From Magnaporthiopsis rhizophila (Eukaryota; Ascomycota; Sordariomycetes; Magnaporthales; Magnaporthaceae), in assembly GCA_003049465.1 (NCBI GenBank), contig PYSS01000006.1:474818-538817 (forward strand): DNA of 64,000 nt, written 5' to 3'. Made by a program: the position numbers and the translations under genes. Of the stretch, positions 45,920-55,480 are shown in pieces. Each line of letters starts with the position of its first letter. Position 1 is the stretch's first letter. The notes beneath the pieces are model-generated. The model was not told where the DNA came from. It ran no database searches and was given only the letters and a program-made list of their open reading frames with translations.

Positions 45920-46369
45920 CTCTCCCGCGTCACGTATACATAGGCTCGGCGCGGTTCAGCATTTACGGTGCGGGGCAGATGCAGGTGGCAATAGCCGTGG
46001 TTAAATAAACGGGTGCATGCGGAAGCACGTCAGGATGTGAGGGGTCTCGGCACAAGAGCAAGGAATACGGGTGGATGTCGGGATGGCGCGCTGTTGCGGC
46101 GGCCCCTGGCTCGCTAAATGTGCCGGCATGGCGTCCGGCAATTATCTATCAAGTCCCGGCTGCTTCGGCCTTGCCATCGGGTTGACGTCCCGGCTCTACG
46201 ACTCCGCAGGAATGGTCATGGTCGATACCGATGGTATAGGCTGAACATGGCGCACCGCTTCGGATCCGTAAATAAGGAGAACCGCCCTTGACGGTTCATC
46301 TCAGTCGCCGTCGTTGTTTGCACCTCTCTCAAACATTCCACGATACACCATACCATCCAAGATACCACC
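45920..46369. other. Promoter region of the secreted-protein gene
   Basis: 450 bp without a gene; a CT/CA-rich leader (about 46320-46369) immediately precedes the ATG at 46370 in an accaccATGG context. Confidence 0.5.
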
Positions 46370-47221
46370 ATGGCCTCTCCTAGGATGACAGCACTTTTGC
46401 TCCTGGCAGCCGCCGCCTCGCCCCTGCTGTCCCTCGCGGCTCCTTTGGCTGCAACCTGCACCAAGGCAGAGCTCCTCGCAGCAGCAGACGCCTACGTCGC
46501 CGCCCAAACTTCCGGCAACATCTCTGCTCTCGCCGCCTTCGCCGGCCCGGACGGCTGGAAATACGAGCAAAACAACCAGCCCGCGAACCCTTCCTCCCCG
46601 GCCAGTGTCCTCACCAAGCCGCTCAAGATCGATCACCGCCGCACCAACACAGACCTGGTCCAGTGCGCCACCTACACGGAGCTCATCTCCGTGTCCGGGC
46701 CCTACGTGATTGGCACCCAGATCCACCACTCCCCGTCCAACCCTTCTAAAATCGCTCTCATCGACAGCATCGCCTCCACCACCGGCAGCTGGCTCTTCGA
46801 CGCCGCCAAGACGCTCTCCTACGTCCGCATGGAGACCTGGGCTCCCATCCCGGAGGGGAAGCGAGACTCGCGCGAGCTTATCAAAGCCGTAGGCGACGCG
46901 TACCTGGACACTTGGAGCAACGCCACGGCGCATCTGACCATCCCGTGGGGCACGCCGTGCAGGCGGATCGAGGGCGGCGAGTACACGGGCACGGGCGCCC
47001 CGACGGACACGTGCGCCGTGGGGATTCCGTCGAACCACTCGCAGCTCCCGAACACGCGGAGGCGGTACGTAATAGACGAGGAGATGGGGTCGGTTAACAT
47101 ACTGTGCGTGTGGGAGCATATGATGAACGCGGCGGATTCGCACGAGTTCAGGCTCGAGAACGGGAAGCTGCGGTACGTGCATACCATGACAGAGTGTGGA
47201 GGGAGGACGTGCCGACTGTAG
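46370..47221 (+). CDS. Secreted fungal protein, DUF8021-like
   Basis: Single exon of 283 residues. The ATG at 46370 lies in a strong context and opens a signal peptide (TALLLLAAAASPLLSLAAPL). The mature part begins ATCTKAELLAAADAYVAAQ, which matches the start of a widespread fungal secreted family with a helical N-terminus followed by a SnoaL-like alpha+beta fold. Six cysteines occur in the mature protein (TCTK, QCATY, PCRRI, DTCAVG, ILCVW, ECGG with RTCRL), and N-glycosylation sites (NIS, NAT, NHS) are present. The function is unknown. The family call is from memory of the N-terminal pattern and is moderate. Confidence 0.75.
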   Translation: MASPRMTALLLLAAAASPLLSLAAPLAATCTKAELLAAADAYVAAQTSGNISALAAFAGPDGWKYEQNNQPANPSSPASVLTKPLKIDHRRTNTDLVQCATYTELISVSGPYVIGTQIHHSPSNPSKIALIDSIASTTGSWLFDAAKTLSYVRMETWAPIPEGKRDSRELIKAVGDAYLDTWSNATAHLTIPWGTPCRRIEGGEYTGTGAPTDTCAVGIPSNHSQLPNTRRRYVIDEEMGSVNILCVWEHMMNAADSHEFRLENGKLRYVHTMTECGGRTCRL

Positions 47222-47572
47222 GGAAGTCTCGGCGGCTCAAAGGTGATGGACCATGATCGCTTGGTTTGAGAAGGGTCCTCGTGTTGTGCATAGGGAGTGA
47301 GGGATCGATATGCCAGAGGCAGAGCAGGGGAACAGACCAGGCACAATACACCAAAAGTTTTCGGGTTATGCTTGTGGCCCCTTAGTGTGGGAAAGCCAGC
47401 CCCTGTGTAGCTATCCTTCAATGGATGCTAGCGCCGGCTCACCATAATGTACCCCACAAGCCCTGGTGTTATTTAGGCAGCCGTTTCCCCTCATTGTTAA
47501 AATGCACGCTCCAAACCTGCAAACACATCCGGGAACGTCCAGCTCCATCCAAGTTTTATAAGTCCCCTCACC
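47222..47572. other. Intergenic
   Basis: 350 bp between tandem plus-strand genes; no gene. TATAAG occurs about 20 bp before the downstream ATG, too close for a TATA box unless the leader is elsewhere. Confidence 0.5.
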
Positions 47573-48964
47573 ATGACCTCTATCAATGAACAGACCGACT
47601 CACTCCTCTTTACACTCCCAGGTGAGATTCGCATGAACATCTGGACCCTCGCCCTGGCACCCACAGAACCCCACCGGAGTTGGCATCGCCAATGGCTGGC
47701 GAACCACAACTTCCGGGTCCGACCCGATCATGAAGATGACCCAGGGGATCGCGACTGGGAGGAGCAGTCAGACTGGAAAGAGCTGCAAGGCCCGCCCACA
47801 TCAATCTACCCTGGCGCCTTCCGGTGCTCTTTTCGTCCCGATCTCGACGGCCGGCCAATCCTGCAAACACAGCTCCTCGGCACCTGCCGCCGCATTCGCC
47901 AAGAAGCTGGTCATCTGATGTTCAAGAATGAACGCTGCTTTCGCTCACTCTCGCTTCATTACGGATCCCGCGAGGACTCGCTGTACAGGGTCCCCTATTG
48001 GTACTGCACCAAGGAAGATCTCAATCTGTACCACTGGACGCGGGCGCGGAGGAGGTGGGAAAGGCAGTTCACCAGAATTCGTCTGGTGGGCCCAATCGAC
48101 AACATATGCGACAACATGCACGCAGAGCAGCAGCTTCTCAGAAGGGTCGAGCACCTGCGGATCACGGTCCGCGTCGCCGACTGGGACAGAACGATGAGAG
48201 ACGGCTATGTGGACAGGCAGGGCGCGTCGCTCCAAATCAACGCCCTCGGCAGCCCGCGTAACGAGTTTTTCCGCGTCCAGCACAGCTTCATGCACGACAT
48301 GATGGAAGCCACGAAGGACTTCAATCTTTCGGGCGTGAGCACTGATACGCACACCCCGGATGATACCAAACACGCCACCCAACCCCACCTGCGGGGTTGG
48401 AGTTTGAAAAGGCCTCGTTGGGTGCCTCCAGAAGCCAACTTCACGCGGAATCGGGCTGGCTGTCAGCCAAACTGGGCACGGGAATTCATCAACATGCCGA
48501 GGCTCAAGACCTTCACCATGGACTTTGACGCCCCCGAGCACCGGCGCGACGAGCTCGCCAAGATTGTCGAGTGGGCCGCTCGAGCCTGGCGCATGCCGCT
48601 GAATCCCAACCACGCGGGCTACCACTACCTCTCCGCCGATGGAAACCTTGTGAGCAAGACGTCGTGGCGCGGCACGATCCACGACTGGCCGAGTACATGC
48701 TCCGTCTGCAGCCGGTTTTTTTGCAGCAACGCTCGGCTGGAGTGCGAGGAGCACGAGCGGGTGTGGAGATTGTTTAGGAAGGGGTACGGGCCGAGGATAT
48801 ACTCGTGGACCGTGACCTGGACGCCGAGGAGGTCCAACGGGCCGGAGGTGTATCCGTACGATAGAGATCCCTCTTTCTTGACTACGGGCTTGGACCATGA
48901 TGTCGAAGATGACGACGATGAGTCTATTGTGTTTAGCGATGACGAACAGGAAGACGAGGTTTGA
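47573..48964 (+). CDS. Fungal hypothetical protein with F-box/2EXR-like N terminus
   Basis: Single exon of 463 residues from ATG 47573. The N terminus SLLFTLPGEIRMNIWTLALA matches the 'L..LP.EIR..IW..AL' start of the large fungal 2EXR/F-box-like family. A second conserved point, QTQLLGTCRRIRQEAGHLMF, follows at about residue 100, also typical of this family. The centre (about 150-340) contains charged and aromatic sequence without recognised domains, including a likely curated strand TFTMDFDAPEH. A CSVCSRFFC segment near residue 380 could bind a metal with neighbouring cysteines. The end is acidic (DDDDESIVFSDDEQEDE). Likely an intracellular protein of a highly expanded family; role unknown. 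Confidence 0.75.
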   Translation: MTSINEQTDSLLFTLPGEIRMNIWTLALAPTEPHRSWHRQWLANHNFRVRPDHEDDPGDRDWEEQSDWKELQGPPTSIYPGAFRCSFRPDLDGRPILQTQLLGTCRRIRQEAGHLMFKNERCFRSLSLHYGSREDSLYRVPYWYCTKEDLNLYHWTRARRRWERQFTRIRLVGPIDNICDNMHAEQQLLRRVEHLRITVRVADWDRTMRDGYVDRQGASLQINALGSPRNEFFRVQHSFMHDMMEATKDFNLSGVSTDTHTPDDTKHATQPHLRGWSLKRPRWVPPEANFTRNRAGCQPNWAREFINMPRLKTFTMDFDAPEHRRDELAKIVEWAARAWRMPLNPNHAGYHYLSADGNLVSKTSWRGTIHDWPSTCSVCSRFFCSNARLECEEHERVWRLFRKGYGPRIYSWTVTWTPRRSNGPEVYPYDRDPSFLTTGLDHDVEDDDDESIVFSDDEQEDEV

Positions 48965-49437
48965 GAGGATAAGAGGCTACATGATGAGCAATAGGGCGAG
49001 GAGGACCAAAACATAAAAAAAAGCAGCACGACGAGAAATAAGATAAACCAATATTGTCTAGACAGGCGCTTCGGTTAATATCTTTTTTTTTGGTAACCTT
49101 TTTGCCCTTCTCATGATTTTTTTTGTCTGTTCATACAAGGCAGAGGGTGTATACCATGACATAGGGGCCTAGCTGGTACATACTCCCTGGGCTGTCGAAT
49201 ATTTGTTCATGTTGAAAATGGCCATCGTTGCTCCGAGGCACAGCTGCCCAGACAGGAGAAATAAAAATTGAATAATTAATCCAACGGCTGTTGTTACTAA
49301 TTGCTGATTCCAAGAGCACACCGCGAGATGAACTAGATATAAAAATACAGATACACATGCATTTAACTCGCTGGAGCTGGCATAACCACCACCGGCATTA
49401 CAAAAACCTTTAATCACAACCCTCCCACCGGCACGAA
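48965..49437. other. Convergent AT-rich 3' region
   Basis: 473 bp between convergent genes. It is AT-rich with T-runs (49081-49130), consistent with 3' UTRs and polyadenylation signals; no gene is seen. Confidence 0.6.
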
Positions 49438-50598
49438 TCACGCATGTCCAAGCTCTGCGTTCGGATACTTTTGCTCGTGGAAGGCCGGCGGCGGAGTGCC
49501 ACCGTGGAACTGTTGTGGCGGCGGCTGATAGGGCGCGAATTGCTGCTGCTGCTGCTGCTGCGGCGGCGGTGGCGGCGAGTACGGCTGCTGCGGACCCGGG
49601 GCGTATGGCTGGCCGTAATACGGCACCGGGGCCGGCGGCGGAACGACCACGGTCGTCGTCCTCGCGCGGCCGCCGCGGATCAGACGCACGCAGCAGCAGA
49701 CCAGACATCCGACGAGCAGGATGCCGACGATTGCGATGACGACGACGATGGCGATGCTCGCGGCGATGCCCAAACCGAACATCGTGAACACGGTGTCGAC
49801 GGCGGCCGACGACGAGATGCCGAACCCGGACGACGCCGTGCTGGTGGAGTAGATGAGGTTGACGGCCGGGTGCACGAAGTAGGCGGTGGTGGGCGTGGGC
49901 CAGGCCGTGGTGCCGATGATGGACTCGGAGTACCAAAAGTCCAAGTTCGCGGCCGAGACGCTGATCATGCCGCGCGCCGCGAGCGTGAAGATCTCGCCCT
50001 GGGTGACCGACTTGATGCTGTAGCAGGCCCAGACGCCTTCGCCGTTCGCCCACGTCGCGGTGGGAAAGTTGCTGCTCGGGGAAGTCACCAATCAGCTGGT
50101 GTGCTCTTGCTTGCTTGTGGAGAAACGAATAAATGAAAAAGAGACTCACCTCGGACAGCACCCAACCCTGAGCGTCGAGTATAACGACGACGTGGCCGCC
50201 GTCACGAAGCCGGTGGGACAGCCTGTGGCCGACGTGAAGAAGAAGCTCTCCAAGGCCAGGTACCCCGGCGGCATGCACTCGGTCGACGTCATGGTCCTGC
50301 TGGTCGTGAAGTGCGGATGGTTGACCCGGGCGCCCGACGCGAGCGCGCGCGGCATCGACGACGTCGGGTACGCCGAGCAGCCGGTCCTGGTGTTGCAGGT
50401 GCCCGCTATGATGGTCGGGATGTTGCCCGAGCAGGACGCGGGCTGGACCCACGGCGTCTGGAGCGGCGCGTAGGTTATGGCCCGCGGCGCGATTACCCCC
50501 CGCGCCCGGAGCGCCTCGATCTCTTCATCTTGTGGCTCTGTATCGGGTGCCCGCGTTGGGGTTGGAGCCGGGGTGGGTGTCCTTGGTGAGATTGCCAT
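49438..50598 (-). CDS. Single-pass fungal membrane protein with Cys-rich ectodomain
   Basis: Two exons (50598-50150 and 50074-49438) give 361 residues. The acceptor at 50075-50076 (CCCCGAG) was chosen because it joins RVGCCPS to SNFPTATWANGEGVWACYS in frame; upstream AGs create a stop. ATG at 50598 starts MAISPRTPTPAPTPTRAP; longer openings use no ATG. The outer part has six or more cysteines (PASCSGNIPTI, GTCNTRTGCSAY, STECMPPGY, TGCPTG, VGCCP), then one membrane helix at about 260-285 (IAASIAIVVVIAIVGILLVG) with CLVCCC just inside, likely palmitoylated. The tail is Pro/Gln/Tyr-rich with a Gln run (QQQQQQQ) and ends NAELGHA. No cleavable signal peptide is obvious. It resembles uncharacterised fungal surface proteins of the WSC/mid2-like layout without matching a named domain. 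Confidence 0.75.
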
Positions 50599-51427
50599 TT
50601 TCGGCGTCGTTCCCTCGCAAGTCGTCCTGGTTTTTTCAGCCCTGGGGGATTGTCTAGGCCGTTGAACAGGCTTCAGGGGGTATTCCGTCGGGAACAAGAA
50701 ATGGCAGTTCAGTCCTGTTGTACTGCTTCGCGTATATAATCCGGTCCCACGCGACGAACGTCAGAAAACAGAAAGGAACCCAGGTTTCTTTAAAAATCCC
50801 CCCCTTGGGTCGAGCGGAACAACCATGATTCTCAGCCCCTTCGAGTCGCCTTGGCATGCCTTCATTCCAGGGGTACCTGCCCCGGCTGTGACGCCTTTTC
50901 CCAATACTAGCTCCTCTACGCCTGGGCTGAGATTTTAGTCGGCTCTGGTTGGCCGAGAAGGCCGCCACGAGGACACTGAAATGCAAGGTCAACCGCGCTA
51001 GTGTTCAGCCGCGGCGCCGGATATGAGAACTGGGCAGGGTGCTCAAGCACTGGATTGGACCCAGCCAATAGCTGAATGGGTCGAGAGCTGTGGCTTGCCG
51101 CTCATGCGCAAACATCTCATTTCAACTTTGGGGAAGAAAATTAAGCCCGGCTGATTTCCAGATTTATTGCTTGACGGTCGCCAGGGGAAAGGCGCTTCAA
51201 GAAGACGCGGGAGAGACCGACCGCCCTAAGCTGTTACTGGCCATGGCACCATCGGCACGTGTATATATTGAGCGCTCAAGGACTCGGTACCACCCGGACA
51301 GAAGGAGCCAGTGCGATCTCCACAGTGTTCGACATTTGAGCCACACGAGCGCCGGGCGGAAAAGTGAACGGCTACATACATGTAGCTTGGAGGAGCTCCG
51401 GTCCGAGCCGTCAAGGCCTTATGTACA
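50599..51427. other. Upstream region, no gene seen
   Basis: About 830 bp containing the promoter of the Cys-rich membrane protein gene. A TATA-like cgcgtatataatcc lies near 50735 on the plus strand, which reads GGATTATATACGCG on the minus strand, some 140 bp before the ATG at 50598. Confidence 0.5.
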
Positions 51428-52547
51428 CTACAATCCTTCGACCATCTCCAATGTCCAGCGGTAAGTTCTGTCGCGCTCGTGCTGCTCCGCGGAGTACTCA
51501 GCCCACCTCGCGGGCGAAATCGAGGGCTCGTCGCTCGACGTCTTGGTGGCGGTCAGCTTGCAATCGCCACCACAGCGTACATCCAAGTGGCCGGTGAACT
51601 TCGTGAATGCCAGCCTGGTCCGTCTTGCCAATGTCGAGGATCATCGGGCCGCCGTCTTCGCGCTGGTCCGGCCGCTCCTGGTCGATGACAAAATGTTTGT
51701 TGGAAGCTGGTGGTTTAATTTGGAACATACCGTGCTAATTCGACTGTAATTCGACTGTAATCTGACTTTTCGTCCACGCAAGAAATTTTCCCCGAGCGGC
51801 AGAATGTAATATCCAATCTTTAGCACCACCGGCTTCCATCCGAACCCTCCGTCCCTGCGGGAGTGACTACCACCTCATCCGGCCTCAGATGGGCCTCGGC
51901 CTCCGCCCTGCGTCCTCTAAGACTACCGACAGACGCCGTGTGCGTCCCTGGCGGGAGCTTGACCGTCACCGTCACGCCGCAAGACAACCTCACCGTCACC
52001 GGCCCAACTGACCTACGTCACGCTAGACGACGAGGTCGTCTCCTTGCGGTACAGGCAAACATACTGCGTCGAGGCCTCAAACTTCTTCTCCTGCAGCCGC
52101 AGCGCCTGTCCGCACTCGACAGTGACCTCGCGCTCGGCCGAGAAGACTTCCGCGCCGAACCCGAACAGCTCAATGGGGGACAAGACGGCGTTGGTCTAAA
52201 CCGCGATGCAGGGCTCCACCACCTTGCGCTCCTTGGCCCGTCCCCGAGCTCGACCTCGCGCTTGAACACGGTACGCTCCCAACTGATTCTCGTCATTATC
52301 CAGACCTCGCCGCCGTCGCCTTGCATCTTTGACCACCTCCGGCGCCCTTGAACACAAACGGGCTACGGACGACGAGCGCAGGTGGCGGAGCTCTAGCCCT
52401 AGCCGTACAAGCGGCTGATGCTGCCCTCCCGGGTGGGCGTCCGGGCGGAGGGGCTGCGGCGCCAGGTAAAAAACAGCAGGCGGTAGCGGAGCCGGCGCCG
52501 AATACGGCGAAAGGTGTGGCGGCATTGGCGTCGTAGGGGCCGGCCAT
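51428..52547 (-). pseudogene. Decayed gene of unrecognised fungal family
   Basis: Minus-strand coding-like pieces follow each other in different frames. ATG 52547 (MAGPYDANAATPFAVFGAG) leads a Pro-rich N terminus; then AVLSPIELFGFGAEVFSAE and LRLQEKKFEASTQYVCLYRK (about 52190-52025); then KLPPGTHTASVGSL; then FQIKPPASNKHFVIDQERPD (about 51725-51665) and, after a one-base shift, FTGHLDVRCGGDCKLTATKT to a stop at 51428. The pieces look like one protein of 300 or more residues whose frame is lost three or more times. I do not recognise the product. Confidence 0.4.
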
Positions 52548-52723
52548 GCGGTGGAATGAGAAGCGACGGTAGTATTGGGCGCCTCCTCTAGATGCGTCTC
52601 TTATTGCTTTCTCACGGTGAATGATGATGGCAGGACAACAATGAAACCCACAGCGAAGCTGGTCTTCGCGCGAACAGGTGCGAGGTCCGGACGAGGAGGT
52701 GCGAACTATACGACATGGAAACA

Positions 52724-54271
52724 TTATGTATCCTCGTGACCCCTTGAACTCGGCGTGCTGCCGTCCTTTAAGCTCGCGTACGGCCGTCGTTCGAAAAGCA
52801 TCGCCGGCAGGACCAGACTCTCTGACGGATGCGGCGGCGGCGGCGGACACGGAAAGCTGTGGTCGTCAGCCCTAGCCTCTGCCTGCTCTTCTTCCTCCCC
52901 TAGTCCCTTAGATGGCGACATGTGCTCACAAGCCCCTCCTCTTACGTCTTCCGCCTGCCGCATCCCGTCCTTTTTTGCCCCATTTCCAGGGTTTGTATTC
53001 TCGCTAGTTTCGACCGTCACCTTCGTCTCCACCGCTACATGTATCCCCGGCGCCGTTTCCTCATACCCTGCTTCCAGGTCGACGGCCGTGGAACTCAAGT
53101 TACCGCGCTCGCCGTCAAGGACGGTGGTGGCGTCACGCGGGCCGTAGTGGCGCGAGAACAGCGGGAGGTGCGGCAGCGTGATCGCCGGGTCGTCGCGCGA
53201 CTTGGACGTGTTCTGGTCCGCGGACGAGGAGGCGACAACGACGTTAACCCGGCGGCCGCTGCCGCTGTAAACGGGCTGGACCGATGTCGGGACCGAGAGC
53301 TCGCGGGAGCGGGTGACGTCGATAAGCCGGTTCAAAATGCTGAACTCGAGCTTAAGCTTGACGCTGTAGGCGAAGGCTTTATAGGTGGTTTGGATGGCGT
53401 ATTGGTCGCAGTACTGCAGCACGAGTGTGGGGAGGTCGAGCAGGATGACGACGACGCTAACGCAGATGAGGTGCGTCATGACGCGCCGGCGGGCCGGCAG
53501 GTCGAAGGTGGCGCCGTTTTCGCGCTCTAGCCGTAGGGTCTTGGCCGTTTCGATGATGTAAATGGCCGAGATGATGAACTCCTGCAGGGCAAAGAGGGTA
53601 ACCTGCACGCTCTCGAACGCGCCGTATGCGCCCACGAACGGTTCGGGGTTGCTGGAACTGGAACCGAAGACGAGAACCGACACGGGCACATCACAGATGA
53701 CGGCATCGATGATGATCATGTACAGGACGGCGCGCAACCAGCGAGGGCTGTGCACGACAAGGTGCAAGCGCGACCACAGCACAAGGGACTGGAACAGCAC
53801 CATGCCACACCAGCCGGTAAAACAAAGGAAAACCCAAAAGTAAACGGATTGTGACCAGGACGGCCATACGTCGAGGTATTTGCAAAGGAAGCCGACCGAG
53901 TAGGGCACGATAAAAAATGTGGCGAGTACGAAGAACCAATAGTAGTTGCCGCTTCGTCGTTTAAAGGTCGCCGGGATGATGAAAGCCAGCTCGACGACAT
54001 TGTAAAGCGCCATACTCAAAAAGATCACCACGATCCAGGCGTCGGTCCCGCGCGGCCGGTTGTTCGCCATGATGCCGTTGTCTTTGACAGCCATGATGCC
54101 GTTGTTTGTCGATTTAGCGGTGATGGGTGCCTCGTCCGGCCTACCTTTAGGTAAGGCTACGCATGCTAAGCGCGGAAGGGGAAGAGGGAAGACAAGGCAG
54201 ATCTTAAAGAGGGGGGTGGACAGGAAAGCCTCCGCCTTGGCACATGAAAAACTCATCGTTTTCCGGGCCAT
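52724..54271 (-). CDS. Seven-helix fungal membrane protein (DUF7703-like)
   Basis: Single exon of 515 residues; ATG 54271 is used here, but the in-frame ATGs nearer the first helix (MAVKDNGIMANNRPRGTDAW) may be the real start. Seven hydrophobic segments lie between about residues 78 and 300, among them WIVVIFLSMALYNVVELAFI, FFVLATFFIVPYSVGFLC, VYFWVFLCFTGWCGMVLFQS, VLYMIIIDAVICDVPVSVLV, LFALQEFIISAIYIIETAK and LICVSVVVILLDLPTLVLQY. The pattern W-P-x-W and 'QE..IS..YI' agree with a family of fungal integral membrane proteins listed as DUF7703 in recent databases. A 200-residue Ser/Glu/Pro-rich cytosolic tail follows. The role is unknown; a receptor-like function is speculation. Confidence 0.78.
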   Translation of the reverse strand: MARKTMSFSCAKAEAFLSTPLFKICLVFPLPLPRLACVALPKGRPDEAPITAKSTNNGIMAVKDNGIMANNRPRGTDAWIVVIFLSMALYNVVELAFIIPATFKRRSGNYYWFFVLATFFIVPYSVGFLCKYLDVWPSWSQSVYFWVFLCFTGWCGMVLFQSLVLWSRLHLVVHSPRWLRAVLYMIIIDAVICDVPVSVLVFGSSSSNPEPFVGAYGAFESVQVTLFALQEFIISAIYIIETAKTLRLERENGATFDLPARRRVMTHLICVSVVVILLDLPTLVLQYCDQYAIQTTYKAFAYSVKLKLEFSILNRLIDVTRSRELSVPTSVQPVYSGSGRRVNVVVASSSADQNTSKSRDDPAITLPHLPLFSRHYGPRDATTVLDGERGNLSSTAVDLEAGYEETAPGIHVAVETKVTVETSENTNPGNGAKKDGMRQAEDVRGGACEHMSPSKGLGEEEEQAEARADDHSFPCPPPPPHPSESLVLPAMLFERRPYASLKDGSTPSSRGHEDT

Positions 54272-55124
54272 TGGTCCGATTGCCGACTAGGGGTTTGTTG
54301 GAATGGTCGAGGGCAGCACACGGAAGAAGCCGTTATCGGAACATGGTTCTTTATGCTCCCTTTGTACAGGTCCGGGCCAAACGGCTTCGTGCCTTCACAA
54401 CCCAAGTGCTAGGAGCGAAAGATCCGCAGCCCAAGCGGCATAAAATCTCGAGTCATGGCAGACCGGAAGAGACCCGTTCGGAGACATGACTCGATAAGCT
54501 TTGCATATTCGGGAGGGGGCAAGTCTTGGGGTAGGATCGCCGACCTCCACATTGAAACCGGGAGATTGGAGAATCACACCGGTGGTGAGAATCAGGCCTA
54601 GCTGGGCTTGCCGCCGTTGTATTGCGGTTGAAACGATAAACAACGGTGTGCGAACAGGACGTGCCTGTTTTAACATGGTTGGTTTCCGTAGTAATATCAA
54701 GGTAATTAATAACTGAAAGCTTTCCCACAGTATGCGTGTATGTTTATATGGTTCCCGTTTTAACCTTACGGTTTAATGTTGTACATTTCGAAATACTAGT
54801 TATAAATAAATGGTTTTATAAATAATAAATACTAGTTAAAAAGAGACAACGAACCCGGATAACGGCTGAATAAGTTAAACGTAAGGATTGAAAGACGTGT
54901 TTAATGCTACCGGGATTTTCTTTTTCTCTTTCTTTTATTAACTGGTTAATTATGGCACGTGTATATAAAAGTGTCACGACTCGTACGGAGGCATATGAAT
55001 AGGCCGCATGGGCCCCCCAGGCTGTATTAGATGACGCACTTCTCCTAGGACCGGCCTTTGCCCTGGAACCTACTTAAATGGGTACTATCTCTTGCCTCAT
55101 CCTCCTGACAGCTTTCACAGGAAG
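54272..55124. other. AT-rich intergenic stretch
   Basis: From about 54690 to 54980 the sequence is strongly AT-rich with many TA steps (for example agttataaataaatggtttt), unlike its surroundings. No ORF, terminal repeats or transposase are seen. It may be an old repeat altered by C-to-T mutation. Confidence 0.5.
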
Positions 55125-55480
55125 GTCCACTCACCCCTTCCGTAAAGAAGAAGAGCAGCTCATTGGTGTTTTACGGCTTCTGGAAGACCTTAACAACCTT
55201 GGGCTCGGTCCGCGCCCCCCACGGTGCGTGGACGCGGAGGCAAAGTATATGCCGCCCAGGCAGCTGACGGGTAGGTGCTCGGCCGCCCATGTCTCGTATC
55301 GAAGCCGAGGTCAAATTTTAAGTCACTCGATCTGCTTGTCTGCCGAGTACTTGGCGCGCTCCGGCAAGATGAAACTCTTGATAAGCATGCAGCCGTTCTC
55401 GTGAAACTCGTCGCGTTAGTCGCCGTAACGACCGATTCGCCGAACTTGACCACGCAGCTCCCTCTTTTCGAACCGGGTGC
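55125..55480 (-). pseudogene. Phytanoyl-CoA dioxygenase (PhyH)-like relic
   Basis: Minus-strand fragments fit fungal PhyH-type Fe(II)/2-oxoglutarate dioxygenases: DEFHENGCMLIKSFILPERA (start of the fold), KFDLGFD, AEHLPVSCLGGIYFAS, and APWGARTEPKVVKVFQKP with NTNELLFFF. Breaks: TGA at 55323-55325 where a Trp is expected (KQIE-stop-LK), a frameshift directly after it, another near 55240, and TAA at 55171-55173. A GTGAGT donor follows near 55140, but no following exon was found. The catalytic HXD region is not in the preserved part. Confidence 0.5.

Noticed and set aside
49169..50452. 427-codon minus-strand open frame overlapping the Cys-rich membrane protein gene
   Set aside because: It has an His/Arg/Gly-rich composition typical of a shadow frame, while the spliced frame 50598-49438 has a membrane helix, cysteines and good splice sites.
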